DNA of 7,034 nucleotides, taken from assembly GCA_020850785.1 (NCBI GenBank), contig JADZDZ010000079.1, forward strand, positions 1 through 7,034, written 5' to 3'. The translations under genes and the position numbers were made by a program. Positions 1 to 6,909 of the stretch are shown piece after piece. The DNA is from Candidatus Sumerlaeota bacterium. GTDB taxonomy: Bacteria; Sumerlaeota; Sumerlaeia; SLMS01. The notes beneath the pieces are model-generated. The model worked only from the letters and a program-made list of their open reading frames with translations, was not told the origin of the DNA and searched no databases. Numbering within the stretch: position 1 is the stretch's first letter; each line of letters starts with the position of its first letter.

Positions 1-1444
1 CCGTGATGAGGCCCATCGCAATGCCCGCGACGGCGCCCTTCAGCGGAACACCGGCGTCCATCAGCGCCATCGAGGTGCTGCAGACGGTCGCCATCGATGA
101 CGACCCGTTGGATTCAAGAATCTCCACAACCGCGCGGATCGTGTAGGGGAATTCATCCTTCGGCGGCAGCGCCTTGGAAATCGCGCGCTCCGCCAGCATG
201 CCGTGGCCGATTTCGCGACGACCGGGGCCGCGGGGCGGACGGCACTCACCCACCGAGAACGATGGGAAGTTGTAGTGCAGCATGAAGTCCTTGTAGTAGA
301 CGCCGGTCATGTCGTCGATCATCTGCTTGTCGTCGACACTGCCGAGCGTCACAACAGCCAGCGCCTGCGTCTGGCCGCGCGTGAACACCGATGAGCCGTG
401 CACTGCGGGGAGCACATCGATTTCCGACCAGATCGGACGGACTTCCGTGGGGCGACGGCCGTCTGCACGAACACCTTCCTTGATCACACGGCGGCGCATT
501 GCCTTCTCGTCCAGCGTGAGGACGGCCTTTTCGATTTCGACTTCCTGCTCCGGATATTTCTCGATCAGAGCAGCGGTGATTTCCTCCACCGCTTTGCGAA
601 CCCGCTGGTCGCGCGCGTTCTTCTCATGCGTTTCCTGAATATCCTTGATGTGGGACGGAATCAACTTCGCGACATCGGCGATCAATTCCGTGTTCGGCTT
701 CGGTTCCTCGAAGCGCATCTTCGGCTTTCCGCATGCCTTGCGAAGGACTTCGATGCCGGCGCAAATCTTCTGGATGGCGGCGTGACCCGCAGCCCGCGCC
801 TCCAGCAGCTTGTCCTCGGTAATTTCCGAAGCACCCGCCTCCACCATGTTGATGCCGTCCGCATGGCCGGCGATGACAAGATCGAGCGACGATTCAGCAC
901 TCTGCTCAACGGTCGGGTTGACGACCAACTGATTGTCAACGATGCCAACGCGGACACCGGCGACGGGCTTGATCAGGGGAATCTGCGAAATGTGCAGCGC
1001 GGCGCTCGCACCGGCAAGCGCAACGAGTTCCGCAGGGATGTTCTTGTCGATGGAAACGATCGTGACGTAAATCTGCACTTCCTGCATGAAGCCATCGGGA
1101 AAGAGCGGACGAATCGTGCGGTCAATGATGCGCGCACGCAGTGTCTCCGCATCGGAAGGCTTCGCTTCGCGCTTGAAGAAACCGCCGGGGATGCGTCCGC
1201 CGGCGTAGAACTTCTCGCGATAGTCCACCATCAGCGGGAAGAAGTCCTTGTCGGTCGGCTCCTCGGACACGACGGTCGCGACCAGCGCAACGGTGTTGCC
1301 GACGCGCGCAAGCACGGCGCCTGCGGATTGCTTGGCCAGCTTGCCGGTCTTCAGTTCCAGCGTCTGGTTGTTTCCGAATTCGATGTTGATCGTATGTTCG
1401 GTGAAATTCAGTCCATCCTTGGACTGCACTACTGGGTCACTCAT
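1..1444 (-). CDS. pnp: Polyribonucleotide nucleotidyltransferase (PNPase), 3' end outside the window
   Basis: PNPase degrades RNA 3' to 5' by phosphorolysis, releasing nucleoside diphosphates, and works in mRNA turnover, often in the degradosome. The frame is open for 481 codons from the ATG at 1442-1444 to the window edge. The first RNase PH domain covers about residues 15-145 and includes GGFFKREAKPS (86-96) and IIDRTIRPLFP (106-116). An all-helical linker follows (about 240-310). The second RNase PH core begins near 325 with FTRGQTQAL (354-362), HYNFPSFSVGE (390-400), PGRREIGHG (407-415) and LESNGSSSMA (443-452). The remaining catalytic region and the C-terminal KH and S1 domains would lie beyond position 1. 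The start is supported by an AGGAGG at 1450-1455, five bases upstream. The gene follows rpsO, as in many bacteria. Identification is firm; no frameshift or stop is seen in the visible part. Confidence 0.97.
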   Translation of the reverse strand, partial: MSDPVVQSKDGLNFTEHTINIEFGNNQTLELKTGKLAKQSAGAVLARVGNTVALVATVVSEEPTDKDFFPLMVDYREKFYAGGRIPGGFFKREAKPSDAETLRARIIDRTIRPLFPDGFMQEVQIYVTIVSIDKNIPAELVALAGASAALHISQIPLIKPVAGVRVGIVDNQLVVNPTVEQSAESSLDLVIAGHADGINMVEAGASEITEDKLLEARAAGHAAIQKICAGIEVLRKACGKPKMRFEEPKPNTELIADVAKLIPSHIKDIQETHEKNARDQRVRKAVEEITAALIEKYPEQEVEIEKAVLTLDEKAMRRRVIKEGVRADGRRPTEVRPIWSEIDVLPAVHGSSVFTRGQTQALAVVTLGSVDDKQMIDDMTGVYYKDFMLHYNFPSFSVGECRPPRGPGRREIGHGMLAERAISKALPPKDEFPYTIRAVVEILESNGSSSMATVCSTSMALMDAGVPLKGAVAGIAMGLIT

Positions 1445-1449
1445 GTAAA

Positions 1450-1455
1450 CCTCCT
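1450..1455 (-). promoter_or_regulatory. Ribosome binding site of pnp
   Basis: A full AGGAGG on the minus strand lies five bases before the pnp ATG. It is the strongest Shine-Dalgarno match in the window and fixes the pnp start. Confidence 0.85.
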
Positions 1456-1486
1456 GGGTTCCATTGGAAGAGTGGAATTGAATGTA

Positions 1487-1627
1487 TGCGCGATCGGTTC
1501 GCGCAGCGACAAACCCGGGAGGCTCGGAATTTACAACGGCGGCCAGCCGCACGAAGCGTTCGCTGGCGGGCGATGCAAATCCCGCGCTCCGGGTTCAAAT
1601 CAGCAAATCAGGATGCGCCTAAGGCGC
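1487..1627 (-). other. Structured 5' leader of pnp (several inverted repeats)
   Basis: The gap before pnp contains several inverted repeats that could fold in the pnp leader RNA. A 7-bp stem has arms 1487-1493 and 1499-1505 with a 5-base loop. A 6-bp stem has arms 1542-1547 and 1562-1567. A 5-bp stem with a 3-base loop spans 1615-1627. A possible long-range helix of 9 bp with one bulged base pairs 1512-1521 with 1587-1595 and would enclose the 1542-1567 hairpin. In enterobacteria the pnp leader is a folded RNA cut by RNase III for autoregulation. Whether this leader does the same is inference. No coding sequence was recognised here. Confidence 0.35.
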
Positions 1628-1675
1628 GCTGCGGTGGTGTGCCTCCCTTCTTGCGTTGAGGATGGTATCAAACGA

Positions 1676-1707
1676 CAGCCGCACCGCAGTTGTCTGCGGT
1701 GCGGCTG
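1676..1707 (-). terminator. Perfect 14-bp stem-loop between rpsO and pnp (attenuator or processing site)
   Basis: Arms 1676-1689 and 1694-1707 are exact reverse complements (CAGCCGCACCGCAG and its partner) around a 4-base loop. The hairpin begins 31 bases after the rpsO stop. Read on the minus strand it is followed by TCGTTTGATACC, which is only a weak T-tract. It may therefore be a leaky intrinsic terminator that lets some transcripts reach pnp, or an RNA-processing or stability hairpin for the rpsO mRNA. On the plus strand no T-tract follows, so a plus-strand terminator is unlikely. The stem is certain; its function is inferred. Confidence 0.55.
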
Positions 1708-1738
1708 ACTTGAAGCGTTGCTGAATACAAGGCGACGA

Positions 1739-2008
1739 TTACTTGCGGATTCCGAGCTTCTGGATCAACGTGCGGTAGCGGTTGATGTCCTTCTTCTTCA
1801 GGTAATCGAGAAGGCGCTTGCGCTGGCCGACGAGCATCAACAGGCCGCGACGGCTGTGATGATCCTTCACGTGCTTCTTGAAATGATCATTCAGCTCGTT
1901 CAGGCGCTCGGTGAGGATGGCAATTTGGACTTCGGGGGAGCCGGTATCGGTGGGATGAGTCTTATACTCTTCGATCAGGCTCTTCTTCTTTTCTACGGTA
2001 ACTGGCAT
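1739..2008 (-). CDS. rpsO: 30S ribosomal protein S15 (uS15)
   Basis: S15 is a primary binder of 16S rRNA in the platform of the 30S subunit and takes part in a bridge to the 50S subunit. The 89-residue product has the usual length of the bacterial family and is complete. The family motif DTGSPEVQIA is at residues 21-30, HHSRRGLLMLVGQRKRLLDYL at about 50-70, and the basic tail ends LGIRK. The ATG at 2006-2008 has AGGAG at 2015-2019 with a 6-base spacer. An out-of-frame ATG four bases upstream can be ignored. The gene lies between a transglutaminase-like gene and pnp. S15 often represses its own translation by binding a fold in its leader, but no such fold could be assigned here. Confidence 0.98.
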   Translation of the reverse strand: MPVTVEKKKSLIEEYKTHPTDTGSPEVQIAILTERLNELNDHFKKHVKDHHSRRGLLMLVGQRKRLLDYLKKKDINRYRTLIQKLGIRK

Positions 2009-2085
2009 GCATGTCTCCTGAGATATGAACCGCCATTGACAAAGTCATCCGCTGGAGAGGGCGCGATACCTTGTGCAAGGCTGGG

Positions 2086-2117
2086 ATTAAGAGCAGCGCG
2101 GGGGGCTCCGATGTCAA
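2086..2117 (-). promoter_or_regulatory. Weak candidate promoter for rpsO
   Basis: A consensus -35 hexamer TTGACA reads on the minus strand at 2112-2117, about 105 bases before the rpsO ATG. The best -10 partner is CTTAAT (2086-2091, four of six matches), but the 20-base spacer is longer than the preferred 17. A promoter somewhere in the 240-base gap 2009-2248 is reasonable, since rpsO differs in function from the genes upstream. This particular pair is only a guess. Nothing else in that gap, including a terminator for the upstream genes, could be supported. Confidence 0.2.
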
Positions 2118-2248
2118 GGGCGACAATTGACAGAATGCGACCGGGACGCAGCACGGGAAGGTGGAGTTGTTTGCCTTCGACGCGGCCTTTTCGCCCAGAG
2201 CCTAACCTCAATATCATCAATTGTTTGAATTTTCTAGCAACGATGCAT

Positions 2249-3178
2249 TCACTGCGCCGGCGGCTTCCGGAAAACAACAAACCAAAGCCCCAGTCCCACC
2301 AGAAATTGATTTACTGCCGCAATGATGGCGCACAGCAGCATAAACGGCCCGCGACCGACATACATTGTGGAGGGTTGGCGCAACAGGTGCCCGCGCGCGA
2401 TCGGCGAACCGAAAAGGGTGCCGACCACCGCCGTCGGGCTGTAATTCCGCCGATGAAAGTCGAACAGGTGGGCGCCTTCGATTTCCGCAACCAACCGCGG
2501 CGCGCGGTAGACATTCGCATTCGGCTTTCCAACGAAGGAAGGATCGTCGCCACCGGGCGCTGGAACAAGTTCCTCAAACTTTGCATCAGCGCGCAGATCA
2601 GAGATTCCGCACGGAAGCCCGTCGCTGCCGCGCGCGATCAGGTTCCCATTCGCGTCCGCGATGGCGGGCTTCCCATCGATCCAAATTTCCGATGTGGTGT
2701 GCTTGTCCATCCAGACAACGCGGGCGGGGATTTCGAGCGCCTCGCAACAAGCCACGAAAAATTTCGCATACTCCGAGCAGAGCGCGGGAACCGGCGCCGG
2801 GGCGTCGAGCGCCTGCTGCGGCGAGGTCAAAACGACGTCGGAACCATTGCGGAATTTCGAGCGCGTAAAGGCCGCAAGGAGCCGCGCCGCCTCCATCGTG
2901 TCCCCCTTGTCTGCGGCGCTGACGGCTTCGTGGTTGGCGCTGCGAACCGCGCTCACGAACTGCGCATCCAGCGGGATATGATGAAACGCGGGCTTGTAGG
3001 AATCGAATGACGCGGCGCCCATGGTTTCAAAGCTGATGAAGGGAAACACTTCGCGCTTGATCAGCAACGCAGCGACAAGAAAGGGCCAGAAGGCGGTAAA
3101 AACCAGAAGGCGACCAAGGATGATCCCTGGTCGCCGAAAAGTCGCCCGCTGACTGCTTCCGCCCTTAATGGGCCGCAT
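2249..3178 (-). CDS. Membrane-anchored transglutaminase-like protein of unknown role
   Basis: The 309-residue product has a hydrophobic segment at about 18-40 and a second at about 278-303. Positively charged residues precede the first and follow the second, so the central domain probably faces away from the cytoplasm. That domain contains CSEYAKFFVACCEALEIPAR (134-153), then HTTSEIW (160-166) and IADANG (173-178). This spacing resembles the Cys-His-Asp triad of the transglutaminase-like (papain-like) superfamily, giving C134, H160 and D175 as candidate catalytic residues. Members act as proteases or as cross-linking or peptide-modifying enzymes. The substrate here is unknown. The ATG at 3176-3178 lies inside the 3' end of nuoF, overlapping it by 14 bases, with only a weak GGGGA upstream, which suggests translational coupling. 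Assignment rests on motif reading alone. Confidence 0.65.
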   Translation of the reverse strand: MRPIKGGSSQRATFRRPGIILGRLLVFTAFWPFLVAALLIKREVFPFISFETMGAASFDSYKPAFHHIPLDAQFVSAVRSANHEAVSAADKGDTMEAARLLAAFTRSKFRNGSDVVLTSPQQALDAPAPVPALCSEYAKFFVACCEALEIPARVVWMDKHTTSEIWIDGKPAIADANGNLIARGSDGLPCGISDLRADAKFEELVPAPGGDDPSFVGKPNANVYRAPRLVAEIEGAHLFDFHRRNYSPTAVVGTLFGSPIARGHLLRQPSTMYVGRGPFMLLCAIIAAVNQFLVGLGLWFVVFRKPPAQ

Positions 3179-4538
3179 GTCCCCAAGTGGGTTTGTGCGC
3201 GAAGGAATCGTTCACGAACTGGCCGGAGCGATTCATCCAGTAGCGCTTGTTCTTGTAGCCGCACCCCTTGTTCTTGATGTGCTCCTCAAATTCCTTCCAA
3301 TACAGATTCAATGCGGAGCTGACAGGCCAGGCAGCCGCGTCGCCAAGCGCGCAAATTGAGCGGCCGCAGATCATGCCCGTGCCGGGACCGGTGCCCGCGA
3401 TGGAGCGCAGCATCTGCAGGTCGCCCTCCTCGCCCTGACCGTTTTCAATTCGGAAGAGAATCTTGTGCAGCCACGCGGAACCTTCGCGGCAGGGCGTACA
3501 CTGGCCGCAGGATTCGTGGCGGTAGAACGCGCTGAGATTCGTCAACGCCCACACGGGACAAACGGTGTGGTCCATGACCATCATTCCCGCAGAGCCAAGG
3601 AACGAGCCCGCGGCCTGCAGGCCTTCCATGGAACACACTGCGTCCAATTTGTCTGGAAGAAGCCACGGCACCGACGACCCGCCGGGGATGATGAACTTCA
3701 AGTCGTGGTCGTTGCGAATGCCGCCGCAAATGTCATAGATGATTTCGCGCAGGGTGTACGTCATCGGCACTTCATAAACACCGGGCTTCTTCACATGGCC
3801 GGAGACGCACAGCAGACGAAGGCCCGTCGATTTTTCATGCACAAAGGACTTAAACCAATCGATCCCCTTGTTGATGATGTAGGGAACGTTGGTGACGGTT
3901 TCGACGTTGTTGATGATCGTGGGCTTGCCATAGAGGCCGCTGATGGCGGGGAACGGCGGCTTCAGTTTCGGATAGCCGCGATAGCCCTCCAGCGACGTGA
4001 GCAGGGCGGTTTCCTCCCCGCAGATGTAGGCACCGGCGCCGCGATGAACGACGATGTCCACGCGCTTGCCGCTGCCGAGCACATTGTTGCCAAGAATTCC
4101 CGCCGCGTAGCATTCATCAACAGCCTTCTGCACGACCTTCGCGGCGTTGTAGTATTCGCCGCGTATATACACGAAGGCCTGCTGCGATTCGATCGCAAGG
4201 CAGGTGATGATGATTCCCTCGATCATGGAGTGCGGGCGCTGCTCCATGATGGGACGATCCTTGCACGTGCCCGGTTCCGATTCGTCCGCATTGATGGCAA
4301 GGTAACGGGGGCCGACGCCCTTGGGCAGGAAGCTCCACTTCAGGCCCGTGGGGAACCCCGCGCCGCCGCGACCGCGAAGGCCCGAATCCTACACGAGGTT
4401 CGTGATCGCCTCCGGCGTCATGCCAAGCGCGGTCTTTAGCGCGCTGTAGCCGCCACCTTTCTGGTAGGCGCTGAGCCACTCGGTCTCATTCTTTTCGATG
4501 TTTGGGAGGAGGACTTTTTCGTAGGCGGCTGCTGGCAT
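3165..4538 (-). CDS. nuoF: NADH-quinone oxidoreductase subunit F, interrupted by an in-frame TAG
   Basis: NuoF binds NADH and FMN and holds the N3 [4Fe-4S] cluster at the tip of complex I; it takes electrons from NADH in the cytoplasm. The natural start is the ATG at 4536-4538, 37 bases after the nuoE stop, with no clear Shine-Dalgarno. Codon 50 (4389-4391) is TAG, between AITNLV and DSGLRGRGG; family members usually have Lys or another charged residue there. Numbering through the stop, RGRGGAGFPTG is at 55-65, NADESEPGT at 83-91, IRGEY at 125-129 and GAGAYICGEET at 167-177. The cluster ligands are C344, C347, C350 (CGQCTPC) and C396 (SICALGDAA). The length would be 457 residues, normal for the family. 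The downstream open part has its first ATG at 4245-4247, after the FMN loop, so a product started there should be inactive. This is a pseudogene, a sequence error or read-through. Confidence 0.9.
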
Positions 4539-4575
4539 TGGTCAGGGTACTGGAAAATGGGAATGGGAAAGGCTG

Positions 4576-5046
4576 TCAGGTGCGTGCGCTGAGAACTTCG
4601 TCCAGCCGCTCAGGGGTCAGGTTGCCGTAGAGCGTCTCGCCAACGAGCATGGCGGGAGCCTCGGTGCAGGCGCCGATGCACTCGACTTCCACGAGGGAGA
4701 ACTTCCCGTCGCGGGAGATCGACGCCCCTTCATCGAAGCCGTACTTTTCGCGGATGTGCGCCACGGCCTCATGGGAGCCGCAGATCGCGCAGGCGAGCGT
4801 GTGGCAGAACTGGATGTGATGACGGCCGACGGGCTTCTGGTTGTACATCGTGTAGAAGCTGACGACTTCGTAAACTTCCGCAGCCGTGCAACCGATGATT
4901 TCCGCGACTTCCTTCATCGCCTCCTGCGACACCCAGCCTTCCTGCTCCTGCACCATCCAAAGCACGGGAAGCAGGGCGCTGCGGCGCGACGGATACTTCG
5001 CGCAGAGTTTTTCGATGTCGTTAAGCCGGTTCTTGAGGATGGCCAT
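4576..5046 (-). CDS. nuoE: NADH-quinone oxidoreductase subunit E
   Basis: NuoE is the thioredoxin-fold subunit of the NADH dehydrogenase module of complex I and carries the N1a [2Fe-2S] cluster beside NuoF. The complete 156-residue product has a helical N-terminal part (YPSRRSALLPVLWMVQEQEG, about 18-37) and the family stretch EVYEVVSFYTMY (57-68). The four cluster ligands are all present: C81 and C86 (CHTLAC, C-x4-C), then C123 and C127 (CIGAC, C-x3-C). The ATG at 5044-5046 follows the nuoD stop by 35 bases and has AGGA nine bases upstream. Length and motifs are ordinary for the family. It is placed directly before nuoF, its structural partner. Confidence 0.97.
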   Translation of the reverse strand: MAILKNRLNDIEKLCAKYPSRRSALLPVLWMVQEQEGWVSQEAMKEVAEIIGCTAAEVYEVVSFYTMYNQKPVGRHHIQFCHTLACAICGSHEAVAHIREKYGFDEGASISRDGKFSLVEVECIGACTEAPAMLVGETLYGNLTPERLDEVLSART

Positions 5047-5081
5047 TCAGCGTGTTCCTGGATTCAAGTAATGAAAGATGG

Positions 5082-6293
5082 TCAACGGTCAACTTCACCC
5101 ATGACGGGATCGATGCTGGCGATGATCGCGACGATGTCGGCGATGGTCGTGCCGACGCTCATCTTGTCCAGCGACTCAAGATTGATGAAGCTGGGACTAC
5201 GAACGCCAAGGCGATAGGCCTTCGGGCCGCCGTCGGAGACGAGGAAGAAGCCGAGCTCCCCCTTCGGGCCTTCGATGCAGCTGTAAACTTCCGCAGGCGG
5301 AACCTTGAGGCCCTCGGACGCCAGCAGGAAGTGATGGATCAAGTCCTCCATCGACTTCTTCACGTTTTCCTTGGGCGGGAAGATGACCTTGTTGTCGTCG
5401 ATGTTCACGCGCTCGTTGGAGTATTTTTCCAACTTCGACAGCGCCTGATTGGCGATCTTCCACGACTCCCAAATTTCGCGCATGCGCACCAGATAGCGCG
5501 CAAAACAGTCGCCAGCGGTTTCCGTGGGGACGGACCAATCCAGTTCGTCGTAGGCAAGGTAGGGCGTGGCGCGCCGCACGTCGTACGGGACGCCGCTGGC
5601 ACGAAGCGACGGGCCGGACAGACTGAGGTCGATCGCATCCTTTGCGCTGATCTTGCCAACGCCGACAACGCGGTTCAGGAAAATCTCATTTCCATTCAGC
5701 GTCGTTTCCAACTCGTTCATGGTCTTCGGGAACTGGTTGAGGAACTCGCGCACCATGCGACGCCATTCGGGATAATCCGCACGGGCGACACCACCCACGC
5801 GCATGTAGCTGACGGTGAAGCGCGCGCCCGAAATCCATTCAAAAATGTCGTACAGTTTTTCGCGCTGGGTGAAGCCCCACATGAAGACCGTCATCGCGCC
5901 AAGTTCCAGCGCGCCCGTCCCCAGCCAGAGCAGGTGGGAGGAAATGCGCGCCAGCTCGCACAGCAGCGTGCGAAGATACTTGCAACGCGGCGTGATCTCG
6001 ATATCCAGTGCCTTCTCCACCACGGAAACGTAGCCGGTGTTGTTGGACATCGGCGCAAGGTAGTCCATGCGGTCCGTGTAGGGAATGAACTGATGGTAGG
6101 TCTTGTACTCCGCGTGCTTTTCCTTCGCGCGATGCAGATAGCCCAAATGGCTTGTGGTCTTTTCGATCACCTCGCCGTCAAGGTCCAGCACCACGCGCAG
6201 CACGCCGTGCGTGGACGGATGCTGCGGACCCATGTTGATCTGCATGGATTCGATGTTGTTGTAGATGTGCTCGACTGTGCGCTTCGTGGCCAT
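5082..6293 (-). CDS. nuoD: NADH-quinone oxidoreductase subunit D
   Basis: NuoD is the 49-kDa subunit of complex I. With NuoB it forms the quinone-reduction site at the base of the peripheral arm. The complete 403-residue protein opens with MQINMGPQHPSTHGVLR (17-33), includes HLGYLHRAKEKHAEYKTY (49-66) and DRMDYLAPMSN (74-84), and ends with IDPVMGEVDR, the usual C-terminus. H29 and Y78 correspond to the quinone-head contacts known in the Thermus subunit (His38 and Tyr87, both shifted by nine). The start at 6291-6293 lies 21 bases after the nuoC stop and has no evident Shine-Dalgarno, so translation may be coupled to nuoC. It is not fused to nuoC, unlike in Escherichia coli. No damage is seen. 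Confidence 0.98.
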   Translation of the reverse strand: MATKRTVEHIYNNIESMQINMGPQHPSTHGVLRVVLDLDGEVIEKTTSHLGYLHRAKEKHAEYKTYHQFIPYTDRMDYLAPMSNNTGYVSVVEKALDIEITPRCKYLRTLLCELARISSHLLWLGTGALELGAMTVFMWGFTQREKLYDIFEWISGARFTVSYMRVGGVARADYPEWRRMVREFLNQFPKTMNELETTLNGNEIFLNRVVGVGKISAKDAIDLSLSGPSLRASGVPYDVRRATPYLAYDELDWSVPTETAGDCFARYLVRMREIWESWKIANQALSKLEKYSNERVNIDDNKVIFPPKENVKKSMEDLIHHFLLASEGLKVPPAEVYSCIEGPKGELGFFLVSDGGPKAYRLGVRSPSFINLESLDKMSVGTTIADIVAIIASIDPVMGEVDR

Positions 6294-6314
6294 GAATATT
6301 TTCGTGTTTCTGCG

Positions 6315-6890
6315 TCAGATGTCCGACTGCTGCCGGCGGATTCGCGGAACCAGATTCTTCGGCTCGCCCGCGTAGGGATCGCTGGAACGCTTGAAGTAAA
6401 ATGACTTCACGCCGCCGAGCGGGAATTCCTTGCGCAGTGGATGACCTTCCCAGTCGTCCGGCATCAGGATGCGGCGCAGGTCCGGATGATTGCGGAAGAC
6501 GATGCCGAACATGTCGAAGCATTCGCGCTCCATCCAGTTCGCACCGCCCCAGACGTTCACTGCGGTTTCGATGCAGGGATCATCCTCCGGCACGGCAACA
6601 CGCACGCGCAGGCGATGCTTCTTCGTCGTGGAGAGAAGCTGATAGATCACGTCGAAACGCGGTTCGCGGCCGAGCGCGGAATAATCAACAGCGGTAAGGT
6701 ATGACAGGAAGTCGAACTTGAAATCGGGGTCGTCGCGCAGCTTCTCCAGCACGGCGACAATGATGTCGCGATTCACGCGCACCATCAGGTCCCCATGGGC
6801 GACCTCGGTGCCTTCAAAACCACTGCCGAAATATTCGGACAGCTTGTTTTTGACGACTTCTTCCAGCTTGGTCAGGTCAACGGCGGGCAA
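6315..6890 (-). CDS. nuoC: NADH-quinone oxidoreductase subunit C
   Basis: NuoC is the 30-kDa subunit of complex I, a cofactor-free part of the connecting module that packs against NuoD. The family signature is clear: WMERECFDMFGIVF, HPDLRRILMPDDWEGHPLRK and EFP, at about residues 119-157 counted from the chosen start. There is no ATG before the conserved core. Two TTG codons are possible. The one at 6888-6890 has GGAG (6897-6900) six bases upstream and lies 19 bases after the nuoB stop, giving 191 residues. The one at 6930-6932 would give 205 residues and overlap nuoB by 23 bases, but has no spaced Shine-Dalgarno. I prefer the shorter form. The gene ends in TGA at 6315. Confidence 0.95.
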   Translation of the reverse strand: MPAVDLTKLEEVVKNKLSEYFGSGFEGTEVAHGDLMVRVNRDIIVAVLEKLRDDPDFKFDFLSYLTAVDYSALGREPRFDVIYQLLSTTKKHRLRVRVAVPEDDPCIETAVNVWGGANWMERECFDMFGIVFRNHPDLRRILMPDDWEGHPLRKEFPLGGVKSFYFKRSSDPYAGEPKNLVPRIRRQQSDI

Positions 6891-6896
6891 TGGATT

Positions 6897-6900
6897 CTCC
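6897..6900 (-). promoter_or_regulatory. Ribosome binding site deciding the nuoC start
   Basis: GGAG on the minus strand lies six bases before the TTG at 6888-6890 and just after the nuoB stop. It is the reason to prefer this TTG over the one at 6930-6932. Confidence 0.55.
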
Positions 6901-6909
6901 AGGGATGGC

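Noticed and set aside
1591..1601. tRNA-like T-loop sequence GGGTTCAAATC on the plus strand
   Set aside because: The flanking bases do not form a T-stem and no cloverleaf or acceptor stem could be drawn around it.
398..1708. 436-codon plus-strand frame opposite pnp
   Set aside because: It is antisense to a clear PNPase gene; its His, Arg and Asp-rich protein resembles no family and reflects the codon bias of pnp.
2069..2080. Inverted repeat CCTTG-TG-CAAGG in the rpsO leader
   Set aside because: A two-base loop is too tight for a stable hairpin and the stem is only 5 bp.
2127..2132. TTGACA on the plus strand
   Set aside because: No plus-strand gene lies downstream and no convincing -10 follows.
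1993..2280. 95-codon minus-strand frame starting at TTG and filling the gap upstream of rpsO
   Set aside because: It overlaps both neighbours out of frame, has no clear ribosome site and matches no family; the gap more likely holds the rpsO promoter and leader.
1718..3010. 430-codon plus-strand frame spanning rpsO and the transglutaminase-like gene
   Set aside because: It runs opposite two supported genes and across the gap between them, with no recognisable domain.
4389..4391. Pyrrolysine at the nuoF TAG
   Set aside because: Pyrrolysine is known mainly from methylamine-utilisation proteins; nothing nearby suggests that machinery, and a point change is simpler.
3465..4439. 324-codon plus-strand frame opposite nuoF
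   Set aside because: It is a shadow of nuoF; the minus strand carries all the family motifs.
5052..6404. 450-codon plus-strand frame opposite nuoD
   Set aside because: It is antisense to an intact nuoD and has no family features of its own.
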